From CAVQFO01 sp963711725 (lineage in GTDB: Bacteria > Pseudomonadota > Gammaproteobacteria > Nitrococcales > Aquisalimonadaceae): DNA of 64,000 nt. The DNA is taken from the NCBI GenBank assembly GCA_963711725.1, contig CAVQFO010000020.1, positions 131,856 to 195,855 of the forward strand, read 5' to 3'. Positions 29,076 through 38,426 of this stretch are shown here, piece after piece. The translations under genes were made by a program, and so were the position numbers. A model generated the notes under the pieces. It did not search any database. It was not told where the DNA came from and saw nothing but the letters and a program-made list of their open reading frames with translations. The first letter of the stretch is position 1. Each line of letters begins with the position of its first letter.

Positions 29076-30539
29076 TTACGCCGCGATCTGGCGACGGAGC
29101 ACCGTCTTGATGATATAGGTCTCCGCCCCTTCCGGCCGGCCCGAGATCCGCCATAGGCCCAAAACGGATACACCGTAAATCAGCACGCCGGCCCCCATCA
29201 ATATCAGGAGGGCCAGCGCCGAAGGCAGGGCGGCAATTTGCGCGCGGAGGAATAATACGCCAGCGGCCATTAGCGCGGCTGCAAGACCAGGGCGCCACAG
29301 CGCGTCCAAGAGGCTCAATAGGCGGACGTTGAACCTGCGACAGATCAATGTCGTGGAGGTGATGGCGGAGAGCACCGATGCGAGGGCATGGGCCCAGGCC
29401 CCCCCGATCAAGCCGTAGCGGGCGACTGCAAACCAGACCGCGGGTATCAGAATGACCGCGCGGCCCACCGCGAATATCGTTGTGATTTGGGGGCTGCCCG
29501 CGGCGATGAACAGCGTCCCGTTGTTGGAGGTAAGGGACCGGCTTAACCCAAACAGAGCCATGACCTGCATGATTGGCGCCGCGGCCAGCCATTTCTCGCC
29601 CAGGACTACCACCGTAATGTCGTGTGCCAACAGCGCGATGCCCACTGCCGATGGTACCGATATGACGGCGATTGCAGCGAATACGCGAACGAAGTAGTGC
29701 CGAAGCTGCGCCGTGTCATCGGCGATCTTCGAATACCCTGGAAGCAGAACGCGGTTGATTGGTGCAACCATTTCCGTCAACGGAAGATTTGAAATCTCGT
29801 AGGCCAGTGTGTAGACGCCTAGCGGCCCAGCCCCCATCACGCGACCCACGATCAGGTCATCGCCACGATTGTTAACGTAGACAGCGATATTGTTGACGAA
29901 CATCCATTTCGAAAATCGGATCAAATCCCTTGCTCCAGACAACGATAATCGAGGCCGGAAGCTGTGCATCGCGTAGCTCAGGACGACTTCCATGATTCTC
30001 CCGGCGACGATGCCCGCGACGAGAGACCAATAGCTGTGCGTGGCGAAAGCCAGGCCGACAGTCACCGTGAAACTGGCGACCTTGCGACCCACCATATAGG
30101 CGAAGTCCCGGCCCATCTGCAGTTCCTTGCGAAGGCCGATGATCCCGATGTTTGAGAATCCGCCGATCAGTACACCCAGGGCCAACACCAGCATTACCGC
30201 GCCCAGGCGGGGTTCCGAGAAAAAAGTGGCAACGGGAGTGGCTGTGGTCGCAATGACCGCAGCGCTGAGGACAGAGTAGCCCAGTTGCAGCGTCCAGGCC
30301 GTGTCGTAATGCCGGCGCTCCGCCTTCTGGTTTTGGATCAGTGCAAAGTCGAAACCAAAGCTCCCCAGCACTTCGACGATCGCTATAAGGGAAGTCGCAA
30401 GCGCGATCAAGCCGAAATCTTTGGGTAACAGCAGCCGAGCCAGGATGATGGTGCTTACGAACCCGATGGAACGGACCGTCAGCCGCAGCAGCATCGTCCA
30501 GCCCGCTCCCTTGGCCAGGGTCGTTCCAAAATTAGTCAC
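29076..30539 (-). CDS. Wzx-type oligosaccharide flippase (MATE-like superfamily)
   Basis: 487 residues with about 12-14 predicted membrane helices. The N-terminus MTNFGTTLAKGAGWTMLLR and the FVSTIILARLLLPKDFGLIA stretch are typical of PST/Wzx flippases. It should move lipid-linked oligosaccharide across the inner membrane. With the ligase/polymerase-like protein at 38427 it provides a Wzx/Wzy-type assembly route for the polymer. It appears to lead a short minus-strand operon with the GT2 gene. Confidence 0.85.
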   Translation of the reverse strand: MTNFGTTLAKGAGWTMLLRLTVRSIGFVSTIILARLLLPKDFGLIALATSLIAIVEVLGSFGFDFALIQNQKAERRHYDTAWTLQLGYSVLSAAVIATTATPVATFFSEPRLGAVMLVLALGVLIGGFSNIGIIGLRKELQMGRDFAYMVGRKVASFTVTVGLAFATHSYWSLVAGIVAGRIMEVVLSYAMHSFRPRLSLSGARDLIRFSKWMFVNNIAVYVNNRGDDLIVGRVMGAGPLGVYTLAYEISNLPLTEMVAPINRVLLPGYSKIADDTAQLRHYFVRVFAAIAVISVPSAVGIALLAHDITVVVLGEKWLAAAPIMQVMALFGLSRSLTSNNGTLFIAAGSPQITTIFAVGRAVILIPAVWFAVARYGLIGGAWAHALASVLSAITSTTLICRRFNVRLLSLLDALWRPGLAAALMAAGVLFLRAQIAALPSALALLILMGAGVLIYGVSVLGLWRISGRPEGAETYIIKTVLRRQIAA

Positions 30540-30783
30540 GTGCTCTCCCTTCGTAGGCCGGCTTCAAGCAGAATATCAGCCATCCTCCCTGCGCGAACCC
30601 ATGGCGGGGTGTCCGGCGAGTGTGGGCGTCGGCACATGATTCTACGCTTGCTTTTCCTTTGGAGTATGACTACGTCGGAAATGGTCTGGCGAGCACGACT
30701 CAGCCGAGGCTTTTTCTCAGTGGGCAACTGTCAACACGCTGTGCGGTGCTATCCTCAATACACGACTAGAATGGAATCTGCAA

Positions 30784-31920
30784 ATGCAATTGACGACGAG
30801 ACATCCTGCACGAAACCGTAGATCCACCGTCCCGGTAGCGCTACGAGGCTTGGCATCCCCGCTACTGCTGACGTTTCTTTTGATCCAGCCAATCGTTGCG
30901 ATGGCCGGTCACTGGGAACCCATCGAGCATACGGAACTCGCGCCACACTGTCCCTCATCGTCTTCGGCGTACGACTATAAGTATCGTTGCGCCAAGAGGA
31001 GTTACATTACGGTTCCCTGGAGCGGGGCGGCTTTTGACCCGGTGAATAGCCGCATGATCGTATGGGGCGGCGGGCACGGGGACTACTGGGGCAACGAGGT
31101 CTACGTGGTCAATTTCGCCAAGCATTCGGCACAGCGCCTGACAGACCCCTCGCCCCTGAAGTTGCGCGGGGACGACTGCAGTGAGCAACTGGGGGACGGT
31201 AGGCCTCGTGGTCGGCATACCTATGGCGGACTGGCCTACATAGCCCCTGCCGACCGGCTGTTTGCATTTGGTGGAAGCCTCGCCTGCGGCCCCGGGAATA
31301 TGAGCCGCGGAACCTGGACATTCGACCTTGCGGACAAGTCTTGGAAACGGATGCACCCCAGCGGTCCGAAACCCGCTAATGTCAATGCGTTGAGCGTATA
31401 TTCGGCCAAGGACAAGGTCGTCTATCTGCTGGATATCTATGGATTGTACGCGTACAGCTTGGCAAGGAATCACTGGACCAAATTGTCGGATTATCGGTTC
31501 ATGGCGGCTCGATACGGCGGCTTGGCCCTGGATACGAAGCGCGACTGGCTCTGGTTGCTCGGCAAGGGAAAGGTCCAGACCATCGATTTGGCCAAGCAGG
31601 ATTACCGGCCCCGAACCGTAACGACCACAGGAGCCGGTGACATTGCGGAGGCCGGGTACCCTGGTGTTCTGTACGACCCGAAGCGCGATCTGATCGTGGC
31701 CTATTCAAACGGACGGCACTTCAAGGGCGATTCCCGGTCGGTCTATTTTTTGAACCCCCGCACGCATCAGTGGACCGTCGACACGGATCGAAGCATCGCC
31801 GCTCCAAAGAAGGAGGCGTGGGGGGTGTTTGGGCGTTGGGCGTACGCACCGAAGCTTGATGCCTACGTGATGTACAACTTGGCCAGCGAGCCAGGATACG
31901 TGTTTTACCCTGACAATTGA
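30784..31920 (+). CDS. Secreted kelch-like propeller protein
   Basis: 378 residues. The signal sequence has a hydrophobic core at about residues 25-40, ending near VAMAG. Kelch-type blades are visible, such as SRMIVWGGGHGDYWGNEVYV, DRLFAFGGSLACG and AARYGGLALDTKRDWLWLLG. No PEP-CTERM or catalytic galactose oxidase residues could be identified with confidence. The following gene also encodes a propeller-like protein, so they may form a pair. Confidence 0.72.
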   Translation: MQLTTRHPARNRRSTVPVALRGLASPLLLTFLLIQPIVAMAGHWEPIEHTELAPHCPSSSSAYDYKYRCAKRSYITVPWSGAAFDPVNSRMIVWGGGHGDYWGNEVYVVNFAKHSAQRLTDPSPLKLRGDDCSEQLGDGRPRGRHTYGGLAYIAPADRLFAFGGSLACGPGNMSRGTWTFDLADKSWKRMHPSGPKPANVNALSVYSAKDKVVYLLDIYGLYAYSLARNHWTKLSDYRFMAARYGGLALDTKRDWLWLLGKGKVQTIDLAKQDYRPRTVTTTGAGDIAEAGYPGVLYDPKRDLIVAYSNGRHFKGDSRSVYFLNPRTHQWTVDTDRSIAAPKKEAWGVFGRWAYAPKLDAYVMYNLASEPGYVFYPDN

Positions 31921-32028
31921 GGGGCGGCTGCGGCCGCAAACAGCGATCTGAGAGACATCCAACTGCGGGATCCACACATTGGATCGCCTTGTTTGTCGTG
32001 GGCCCTATAACGATTTGCGAGAGGATGG

Positions 32029-33123
32029 ATGAAATTGAGTACCGTGAATGGGTCCTCTTCTCCACCTCCTCGTGGCAGCTCGGCTATCGAGATCGATGCT
32101 TATCGAATGCCGCGAGGTAACACCGGTCCCTCGGGGAGTGTGAAGCATTTGTCCGCCGCCGCCGCTCACGGTCGTTTGTGGTTCTATGGCGGCGACTACT
32201 ATGGTCACAATGGGAGTTACCAGCGACGTATATTCTCCGTGGGCGTGGATCAGGATTGGCGGCAGGAGGCGCCGTACTGTCCTCCGAGCGCTTCCGCACC
32301 TTGGCCCAAGGGCGCCTGTCAGAGCGCCGTAGTCTTCGACTCCAAGGCAGACAGTCTCGCGCTATTCGCTGGCAATCAGCAGGGTCGCGCAAACGGGACA
32401 TACAGCGGTTGTTCGGTACCGTTTTCGGAGATGAACACCGCGTTTATTACCCAGTTCTCCATTCCGAAAGTCCGGTACACCAATCCCCGCCAGCAGGATT
32501 CGCCATATTCCCTGGTTACGACGACCTCGCAATTCAAATATGGAGTCTATGATCCGGAGGGGGACCGTTATCTAACGTCTCTCCACGATGGACGCGTGGC
32601 CATCTTTGACAAATTATCCGCATCTTGGATCCTTATCCAGGATGCCCTGGGAATCCGATATGCCTGGCAGCAAGGGTTCTCGGTTAAGGACCGGGGGTGG
32701 TATTTCATCGATGAACAAGGCGGGGCATACAGCAAAAACCGTCCGGCGCTGGTGAGGTACGACCTGGATGGTGATCGGTGGGAGTTCGTCGCGGTCTTTC
32801 CATTCGCAACCAACCCGCCAGGGTGGCCAAAAGGCTATGAAATCTGTTCTCCAGTGTGGTGGCCGGAGCAGGGGGTTTTTGTCGTCAACCGGCGCGGATT
32901 TGTAAATGACCTTGTGATCATAGAACCTGACCGTTGGAAGATGCGCGAAATCAAGGTCGCACCTCCAACTAGACAGAGCGATGGAAAGGTCTACGACATC
33001 CGAGCCAACTCATTGGCTCACAATCCTGCAGACGGCACCGTCATGCTCATAGGCCGCAACGACTATCCTTATGGCAGCAAGGAATATTTTGACTACAGCT
33101 ACTTCGTTCTCCGGGCGATATAG
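32029..33123 (+). CDS. Kelch-like protein without signal peptide (possibly truncated)
   Basis: 364 residues with blade-like segments (GRLWFYGGDYYGHNG, ALFAGNQQGRANG, YDPEGDRYLTSLHDGRVAIF). It resembles the preceding protein in type but not in detailed sequence. Its start lies 21 nt after an in-frame stop, and the product lacks a signal peptide, unlike its two kelch-like relatives in the window. Either a 5' segment was lost or the protein is cytoplasmic. The ATG is preceded by GAGAGGATGG. It is convergent with the PP-loop gene. Confidence 0.62.
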   Translation: MKLSTVNGSSSPPPRGSSAIEIDAYRMPRGNTGPSGSVKHLSAAAAHGRLWFYGGDYYGHNGSYQRRIFSVGVDQDWRQEAPYCPPSASAPWPKGACQSAVVFDSKADSLALFAGNQQGRANGTYSGCSVPFSEMNTAFITQFSIPKVRYTNPRQQDSPYSLVTTTSQFKYGVYDPEGDRYLTSLHDGRVAIFDKLSASWILIQDALGIRYAWQQGFSVKDRGWYFIDEQGGAYSKNRPALVRYDLDGDRWEFVAVFPFATNPPGWPKGYEICSPVWWPEQGVFVVNRRGFVNDLVIIEPDRWKMREIKVAPPTRQSDGKVYDIRANSLAHNPADGTVMLIGRNDYPYGSKEYFDYSYFVLRAI

Positions 33124-33161
33124 CGTCCGCCACGCCGTATTCGGGCTGGCTTACTCCACGG

Positions 33162-33187
33162 GAAAGCCTGCGGCGATCGGGGCTTTC
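33162..33187. terminator. Possible bidirectional hairpin between convergent genes
   Basis: GAAAGCC (33162-33168) and GGCTTTC (33181-33187) form a 7-bp stem with a 12-nt loop between the stops of the kelch-like gene and the PP-loop gene. It overlaps the latter's stop codon. No strong T-run, hence low confidence. Confidence 0.35.
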
Positions 33188-34295
33188 ATCCTGTGAGCTT
33201 GTTCGCGTACCACTGCAAACGGCTTTTGATTCTTCGCCGCCGCGCAAGCTTGGCACGGTAGCGGGCGTTTTCCGCTTCGGGCCTGTCGATGATTTCTTTC
33301 AAGGCGCCTATTAGGTCTTGGCGTCCAGAGCGTTCCTCCAACAGGGACAGGTTCTCTACAGCGAAGGTTCGGCTCGCTTGGCTCGTCAGGTGGATTCGTT
33401 TTACCGCCTCCTTTGTCAGTTTCCGGGGAAAGGTGGTCATGTTGTTGAGCTCCCCAAGGGCCTCGGCCGCTAGCATGGTTCTGACGCACTTCTCGCACCG
33501 GCAGCAGTTGTACTTTCCGCGCGGGTTGGTGTAGCACACCCGCAAACGCTTCCGCACAACCGGGTTTCCTGCGATCCTCCCCATTTTTTCCGTGCGTCTC
33601 GCGTCTGCCCCGTGATGGATGAACGCAACGGCTCTGGACGACCAAAGAGGATCGAGATCGGGGTGAGAGCCCCAGGGGAAAAGGCTCTCAACGTGGAAGC
33701 TGGCGGGGATATAGATTGTTTCCAATGTGCTCCGGAGAAGATGTCCGACCGCTGCAAGAGCCGCGCCGTGCGCTTCGCCGCCCCAGTTCAGGTGTTGATC
33801 CAAGTGGTCGCGCAAATTCGTCGATACGAAGATGGTTTGAATGCCGAGGCTGGCCCCGATGTCTTCTATCTGGTCCTTGACGCGTCTAAACAATGCGGTG
33901 TCTTCGAGTTTGATATCGAAGCCGTGAACGTACACGAGATGAGTAATTGTCTCGAGGTTTTCAATCAGCGTGTAGAAGGAATCAACTCCACCGGTAAAGA
34001 ATACCCCGATGCCCGGATCCTCGGGTCGATCTTTCGGCGGCTCCTCACGAACGTCGATCTCGGTCGGCGTGATTTCCGTAAACCAGTTTTTCGCCAGTGA
34101 CTGAATGGTATCCAAACGGGATGCCAGTAATGGATCAAGATGAAGCGGCCGCGGGAAGTGTCTGCCAGTCTTCATTCGTGCAAGGAGGCTTGCCGCAAGA
34201 ATTGCATCGTCTGATTGGTGGAGCGGTGCTTCACTTTCGAAAAATATGTCACGGACCGCGCCTGTATCCCTCCCTGGAATTACCAGTTTACTCAT
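33186..34295 (-). CDS. QueC-like PP-loop ATPase with zinc-type Cys cluster
   Basis: 369 residues. The PP-loop TGGVDS (101-106) binds ATP for adenylation. C254 followed by C264, C267 and C270 (NCCRCEKC) resembles the zinc site of QueC. It is longer than QueC (about 230), with an extra N-terminal about 90 and C-terminal about 90 residues, and no queuosine genes are nearby. In this polysaccharide segment a role in amidating or thiolating a sugar or nucleotide sugar is more likely than queuosine synthesis (inference). It is a single minus-strand gene. Confidence 0.65.
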   Translation of the reverse strand: MSKLVIPGRDTGAVRDIFFESEAPLHQSDDAILAASLLARMKTGRHFPRPLHLDPLLASRLDTIQSLAKNWFTEITPTEIDVREEPPKDRPEDPGIGVFFTGGVDSFYTLIENLETITHLVYVHGFDIKLEDTALFRRVKDQIEDIGASLGIQTIFVSTNLRDHLDQHLNWGGEAHGAALAAVGHLLRSTLETIYIPASFHVESLFPWGSHPDLDPLWSSRAVAFIHHGADARRTEKMGRIAGNPVVRKRLRVCYTNPRGKYNCCRCEKCVRTMLAAEALGELNNMTTFPRKLTKEAVKRIHLTSQASRTFAVENLSLLEERSGRQDLIGALKEIIDRPEAENARYRAKLARRRRIKSRLQWYANKLTG

Positions 34296-34858
34296 TGTCG
34301 TGCCCGCTTTTCCTATCGGTTGGTTGTTGTTCTAAGTGGTTGCTTTATTATTTGCGAAGGTTCGGTTACTTCAAAACAAATCGAGTTTGTTGAAGGGGTG
34401 TGGCTGTATATGCTCATTGGCTTCTGGGTCAACGGCATAAGCTCGTTTTTGAACCAAGCGTCTTAGTGCCACATTTACCACCCAAACGAAGTTCTTGCCA
34501 CTGCAGATATCAAGCGCCGGTCCAAGTGTGTGGAGCCTTCTGGCTATGCGGGCGGGGCTGGTGCCGCCAACAAGTCGCCCGATGGGGTTCGCCGCGTTGA
34601 AATCGAAAAGGGGTGCGCGGAATGCCCAAAATCGGGCTCGGATCGTAGCCTACTCGAATGGGAGTAAGGTCAAGGGGTGGGTCGCAATCGACGTTTAGGC
34701 TCGATCCACCTTCCGCCAAGGGGGCGTCGGTGGAGGCGGATCGGAGTGGCTTGCTTTGTCGCGATGCGGATAGAGAGCATGTCCAGGTGGTAGGTCCAGG
34801 CGACCAAGCTTGACGCCCACGCGATCTACGGCATGACCCGGGATCCGGCCTGCGTCTA
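34296..34858. other. Intergenic stretch of 563 nt, nothing recognised
   Basis: This AT-rich then GC-rich stretch carries the upstream region of the PP-loop gene and the downstream region of the formyltransferase gene, both on the minus strand. Short ORFs of 66-69 codons exist on both strands (34495-34698 plus, 34510-34719 minus), but neither has a ribosome binding site, recognisable motif or convincing codon use. No terminator, promoter of sigma-54 type or mobile element was identified. Confidence 0.55.
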
Positions 34859-35692
34859 TCAGCCCGGAAAAGAAGACCGGGCCGACACCCCGGCGGGCCC
34901 AGATTGGCCCTGGCGCGGTTGGGGCTTGCGCGGAATGGAATCCTCGCGGGCGTATCTGACCAATTGCACGATCAGCCGGGCGGCGGCTTCCGCGATGGCG
35001 GGCCGAAGTGTGTTCTCTACCGATCCCGGAGGAATGGGGACTGGAGCCTGGCAGATGATGTCGCCGGTATCGACGCCCATGTCCACCCAGTGGATGGTTG
35101 CGCCCGTTTCGGTCGCGCCGCTGCGTAGCGCATCGTTGATCGGGTCCGGCCCGCGGAAGGCGGGAAGTAGGGATGGGTGCACGTTGAATACGCCAATCTG
35201 AGGTATGGCTAGTACGGGTGCTTTCAGGATGTGATGGAAGGTCATCATAATTACCATGTCGGGCTCCAGGCCGCGCAACACCTCTAGGGTCTCATCCGAA
35301 CCGGGCGCGCGCGTATAGTGGGGCGGGATTCCTCGACTGTCGCAGAATTCCTCGATCCTCTGCCAGTTACCTGTTGCCCGCAGCCCGAGATTCTCGGCGG
35401 CTCCGTGGACCAAGCGGCTTAGCCGTTCTTTGAGTCTATTCCCGCGGTACGAGAATGCGGTAAGCGCCTCCCGCGCCAAATCGGAAACGGCCAGGCCGCC
35501 TCCGGCCGCGTTGCGAAGGGTTTCGCCAGCCGAGGCGCCCAGGCGCGGTCGCGAGAGTACTACGCCGACGATGCTGTCCAGTAGTGTCGGATCCATTCGC
35601 AAGAGATGGCTAAGGGTCTCCGCGCTGTAGGGCGCGCCGGCACAACTGAAAATCACGATTCGAGGGCATCGGGGCGACGCTTGATATTTCAC
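34859..35692 (-). CDS. Formyltransferase-domain protein
   Basis: 277 residues. The N10-formyl-tetrahydrofolate-dependent transferase core is visible: N170 and H172 in FNVHPSLLPAFRG and D208 in DMGVDTGDI form the Asn-His-Asp triad. It is not fmt: it lacks the Fmt C-terminal domain and lies in a glycosyltransferase segment. Sugar N-formyltransferases (e.g. for 3- or 4-amino sugars) use the same fold, so N-formylation of an amino sugar is the best guess. ATGA overlap couples it to the upstream GT4 gene. Confidence 0.78.
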   Translation of the reverse strand: MKYQASPRCPRIVIFSCAGAPYSAETLSHLLRMDPTLLDSIVGVVLSRPRLGASAGETLRNAAGGGLAVSDLAREALTAFSYRGNRLKERLSRLVHGAAENLGLRATGNWQRIEEFCDSRGIPPHYTRAPGSDETLEVLRGLEPDMVIMMTFHHILKAPVLAIPQIGVFNVHPSLLPAFRGPDPINDALRSGATETGATIHWVDMGVDTGDIICQAPVPIPPGSVENTLRPAIAEAAARLIVQLVRYAREDSIPRKPQPRQGQSGPAGVSARSSFPG

Positions 35693-37032
35693 TGGTCGCG
35701 TACCGCGGTTGGCCTCGGAATGGAGACGTGGTCAAGCAGATCGGCCAGTTCTGCCGTCAGCCGCTCCCGGTTGTATTCCTGCATTATCGGTGACACGGTC
35801 GCCGCCTTTTCCGGTCGGTCCTCGTTCGCCGCAACGTAGGCATCCCGAAGAAATGCCGCAATCCGCTCCGGGTCCTTGGGTGAGATCGGAGCCCCCCCGC
35901 CGACTCGTTCCAGCAACTCGGCCACTGCGCCTTCCGATACCAGTGCAAGAAGGGGGCGGCCCAGGCGAAGATACTCGTACACTTTCGCTGGGACCTGAAG
36001 CTGTGCCCATTGCCACTCCGCCTTCGCTTCCGGGGTGTCGCCGGGCGGTTGGCTCAGGACCACCAGGACATCGGCGCCGGCCATTCGCCGCAGGGCTTTC
36101 CGATACGGGATGCGATCGACTTGGATATCCGTTATGTCCTCTAGCCCGTTGTCGGAGATCTGTTGTCGGAATGCATTGGAGGCGCCGTAAGGTCCCGTTC
36201 CAAGGAATGTCAGCTGGGTTGTGTCGCGGGGGAGCCAGCCGCGATCCAAGGCCCGCTTCAAACCATCCAGAAGCGGTGCGGGGTTGCGGTTGCCCGACGT
36301 GACGACGCCGGGATAGAGAATCTCGAACTTGTCGATGGGAGCCGGCTCGATCGAGTGGAAATCCGATTCGTCGTAGCCGTTGGTGATAATTCTGAATTTG
36401 GACTCCGGTAGATGCGGATAGCGTGCCAGGAACCACCGCTTCATGGCCGGGGTGTTGCAAATCACCGCATCGGCCTCCGTGAGCACGCGCTTTTCTAGTC
36501 CGGATTCGAAGCGGCGGCGCAATGGGCTCATGGACTCTTCCACCCAGGGGTCGCGCAGGTCGACGATCCATGGAAGCCCGGTCGATCGTTTCAGGAGAAG
36601 ACCGATGAGGAGAGCGGAAACCGGCGGATATGTGGTGAATATGGCGTCGACAGGACGCTTGGCAATGACCCGCCGCGCTTGCCTGTAGCCAGGGATTATC
36701 CAGGGCCAATAACGATCCGGGACGCCGAGAAATGCGGGATAACGGCCGCCAATGCCGAACAGCTCCTTCGCGTCGGCAGCCCAGGTTCGGTGGACTTTGG
36801 CGTGGGTCGGGGGTGCGGGGGGGTCGTTGTTCACGCTCTTGTACATTCGCTCGTTCACGGAAATGATTTCACTGGCCCAGCCATGCTGTTCCAGATAAAG
36901 CGTGAAGCAGTGCGTGCGAAGGACCCCGGTACTTGTGTTGTCCGGCGGGTAATGAAAGGCGACGACCAGTAGTCGGCGCCCCGGCTCGGCGACGGTTCGC
37001 TCTTCCGGATTCGTAGCGGCTTCGAAATTCAC
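35689..37032 (-). CDS. Glycosyltransferase family 4 protein
   Basis: 447 residues. The N-terminal Rossmann half begins LLVVAFHYPPDNTSTGVLR, as in WbuB-like fucosaminyl- and related transferases. The DRYWPWIIPGYRQARR and FTTYPPVSALLIGLLLK stretches fit the same group, and the donor half includes VPAKVYEYLRLGRPLLALV. It is followed on the same transcript by the formyltransferase. Amino-sugar transfer plus formylation would be a coherent pair (inference). Confidence 0.85.
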   Translation of the reverse strand: MNFEAATNPEERTVAEPGRRLLVVAFHYPPDNTSTGVLRTHCFTLYLEQHGWASEIISVNERMYKSVNNDPPAPPTHAKVHRTWAADAKELFGIGGRYPAFLGVPDRYWPWIIPGYRQARRVIAKRPVDAIFTTYPPVSALLIGLLLKRSTGLPWIVDLRDPWVEESMSPLRRRFESGLEKRVLTEADAVICNTPAMKRWFLARYPHLPESKFRIITNGYDESDFHSIEPAPIDKFEILYPGVVTSGNRNPAPLLDGLKRALDRGWLPRDTTQLTFLGTGPYGASNAFRQQISDNGLEDITDIQVDRIPYRKALRRMAGADVLVVLSQPPGDTPEAKAEWQWAQLQVPAKVYEYLRLGRPLLALVSEGAVAELLERVGGGAPISPKDPERIAAFLRDAYVAANEDRPEKAATVSPIMQEYNRERLTAELADLLDHVSIPRPTAVRDQ

Positions 37033-37235
37033 TACACCCCCCCTTTTCCTTGGTCGTTTGGGCAGCGTTCCATGGACGTTGTCGACGCCCGCATTTTACG
37101 CAATGCCACCATGGTGATGATAGCCACAGTATGGAGGTTGGCGTGCTCCACGGGTACCTGCTCTTGCCGTGGCGTCCAAGCCCTGGGACTGTCGCCAGAA
37201 GCGATATAGACTGTACGGGCTTCGATCGGGCAACT

Positions 37236-38360
37236 ATGAAGGGACACGGCAACCCGTGTGACTCATCTCTGACCGCCGTTTCGAGTTGGTTGAGACAAAG
37301 AGTTCGCCATATTGTCGCTGTTCTATATGGAGGCCCACACGGCCCCTTGGCGTGGATGAGGTGGGACAGGACGTTGACTCAGCAGACGACGGACGCATTT
37401 GATTTCGCCGGAAGCGGCTGGGCCTTACCATGGTTGGAGGCATTCATGCCTCGGGCTGAGGTCCTTCCTCTGAAAGTGCATGATCGGCCCCTCGCTTACA
37501 TGGTTCGAGAGCAGCGACGGCGCTTCGGCATTTCGTTGTCTGTCTTGCGCTCCGCCACGAACGAGCATACGCCCATTTTTGATCTTCCCGCCGCGTTGTC
37601 AGGCACGGAACTGGACGATGTCCTGGGGCGTATGTGCCGGAACGCAGGTTGTTGCCGAATGCGTTTCGACCTGGTCCCTGAGGGCGGGCATCTCTTTGAG
37701 GCGGCGCGTGCGTTGGCAGGGGTCACCGACCGGATTCGACTGGTGCCGGCGCAGACGTCGCCGGTAGTGAACCTGTCCGGCGGCGTGGAGGCCTACTTGT
37801 CTGGGTTGTCGAAGAAACAACGGCAGAATATCCGCACCGGCCGCAATCGCATGAGTAAGGATGGTGAGTTCGCGTCTGTCCATCTTCGGGGCTCCTCAGT
37901 AACCGAGGCGGAGTTACTCGGCTGTCTCGAAGTGGAAGCCCGTGGCTGGAAGGGGCGCGAGAAGAGCGCCATCGTATGTTCCAAGGAACTGACAAAGTTC
38001 TACGTGCAAGTGGCGAAGGCCGCTGCGGATGAGGATCAGGTCCAGCTTTCGCAGCTTCGCTTCAACGGAACCGTGGTTGCGTTCAATCTGCTGGTCGACG
38101 TGGCCGAGACTTCGTACCTGCTGAAGGTCGGTTACGATGAGGATTACGCGCGTTACAGCCCCGGCGTTGTACTCTTTGACGAGGTAATCGCCGAATCGGC
38201 GCGAAGGAACAACTGCGATCGGATCGATATGCTCGACCCGGTTTCGTCGTGGAAGGAGCGTTGGGCGAACGCGACAAACCGCCGTTACACTTTGGTGTAT
38301 TACCCTGCGGGGACGGTATCGTCCGCCGTGCGGCTGTTAGAGACCTGGGGCGAGCGTTGA
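37236..38360 (+). CDS. FemAB/GNAT-like acyltransferase
   Basis: About 374 residues from ATG 37236. The C-terminal half has the acetyltransferase (FemAB/BioF2-like) core: YLSGLSKKQRQNIRTGRNRM, a basic helix, then FYVQVAKAAADEDQVQLSQLRF and SYLLKVGYDEDYARYSPGVVL, which is characteristic. It probably transfers an acyl or aminoacyl group to a sugar or lipid-linked precursor. The start is uncertain: the frame is open from 37050, and ATG 37356 is a shorter alternative with no better ribosome binding site. Divergent from the GT4 gene at 37032. Confidence 0.72.
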   Translation: MKGHGNPCDSSLTAVSSWLRQRVRHIVAVLYGGPHGPLAWMRWDRTLTQQTTDAFDFAGSGWALPWLEAFMPRAEVLPLKVHDRPLAYMVREQRRRFGISLSVLRSATNEHTPIFDLPAALSGTELDDVLGRMCRNAGCCRMRFDLVPEGGHLFEAARALAGVTDRIRLVPAQTSPVVNLSGGVEAYLSGLSKKQRQNIRTGRNRMSKDGEFASVHLRGSSVTEAELLGCLEVEARGWKGREKSAIVCSKELTKFYVQVAKAAADEDQVQLSQLRFNGTVVAFNLLVDVAETSYLLKVGYDEDYARYSPGVVLFDEVIAESARRNNCDRIDMLDPVSSWKERWANATNRRYTLVYYPAGTVSSAVRLLETWGER

Positions 38361-38426
38361 CGCGCATCGGCGGACATGAAGTGATCGCGCGGTACACGCC
38401 GCGAAGCCTAACAAGAGGGGTGGCCC

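Noticed and set aside
34495..34719. Short overlapping ORFs in the 34.3-34.9 kb gap
   Set aside because: Both strands are open by chance; no start signals or similarity to a known family could be recognised.
37131..37146. Sigma-54-like GG-N10-GC before the FemAB-like gene at 37236
   Set aside because: TGGAGGTTGGCGTGCT keeps only the dinucleotides; the TGGCAC and TTGCA parts are poor and no PEP-CTERM-type box accompanies it.
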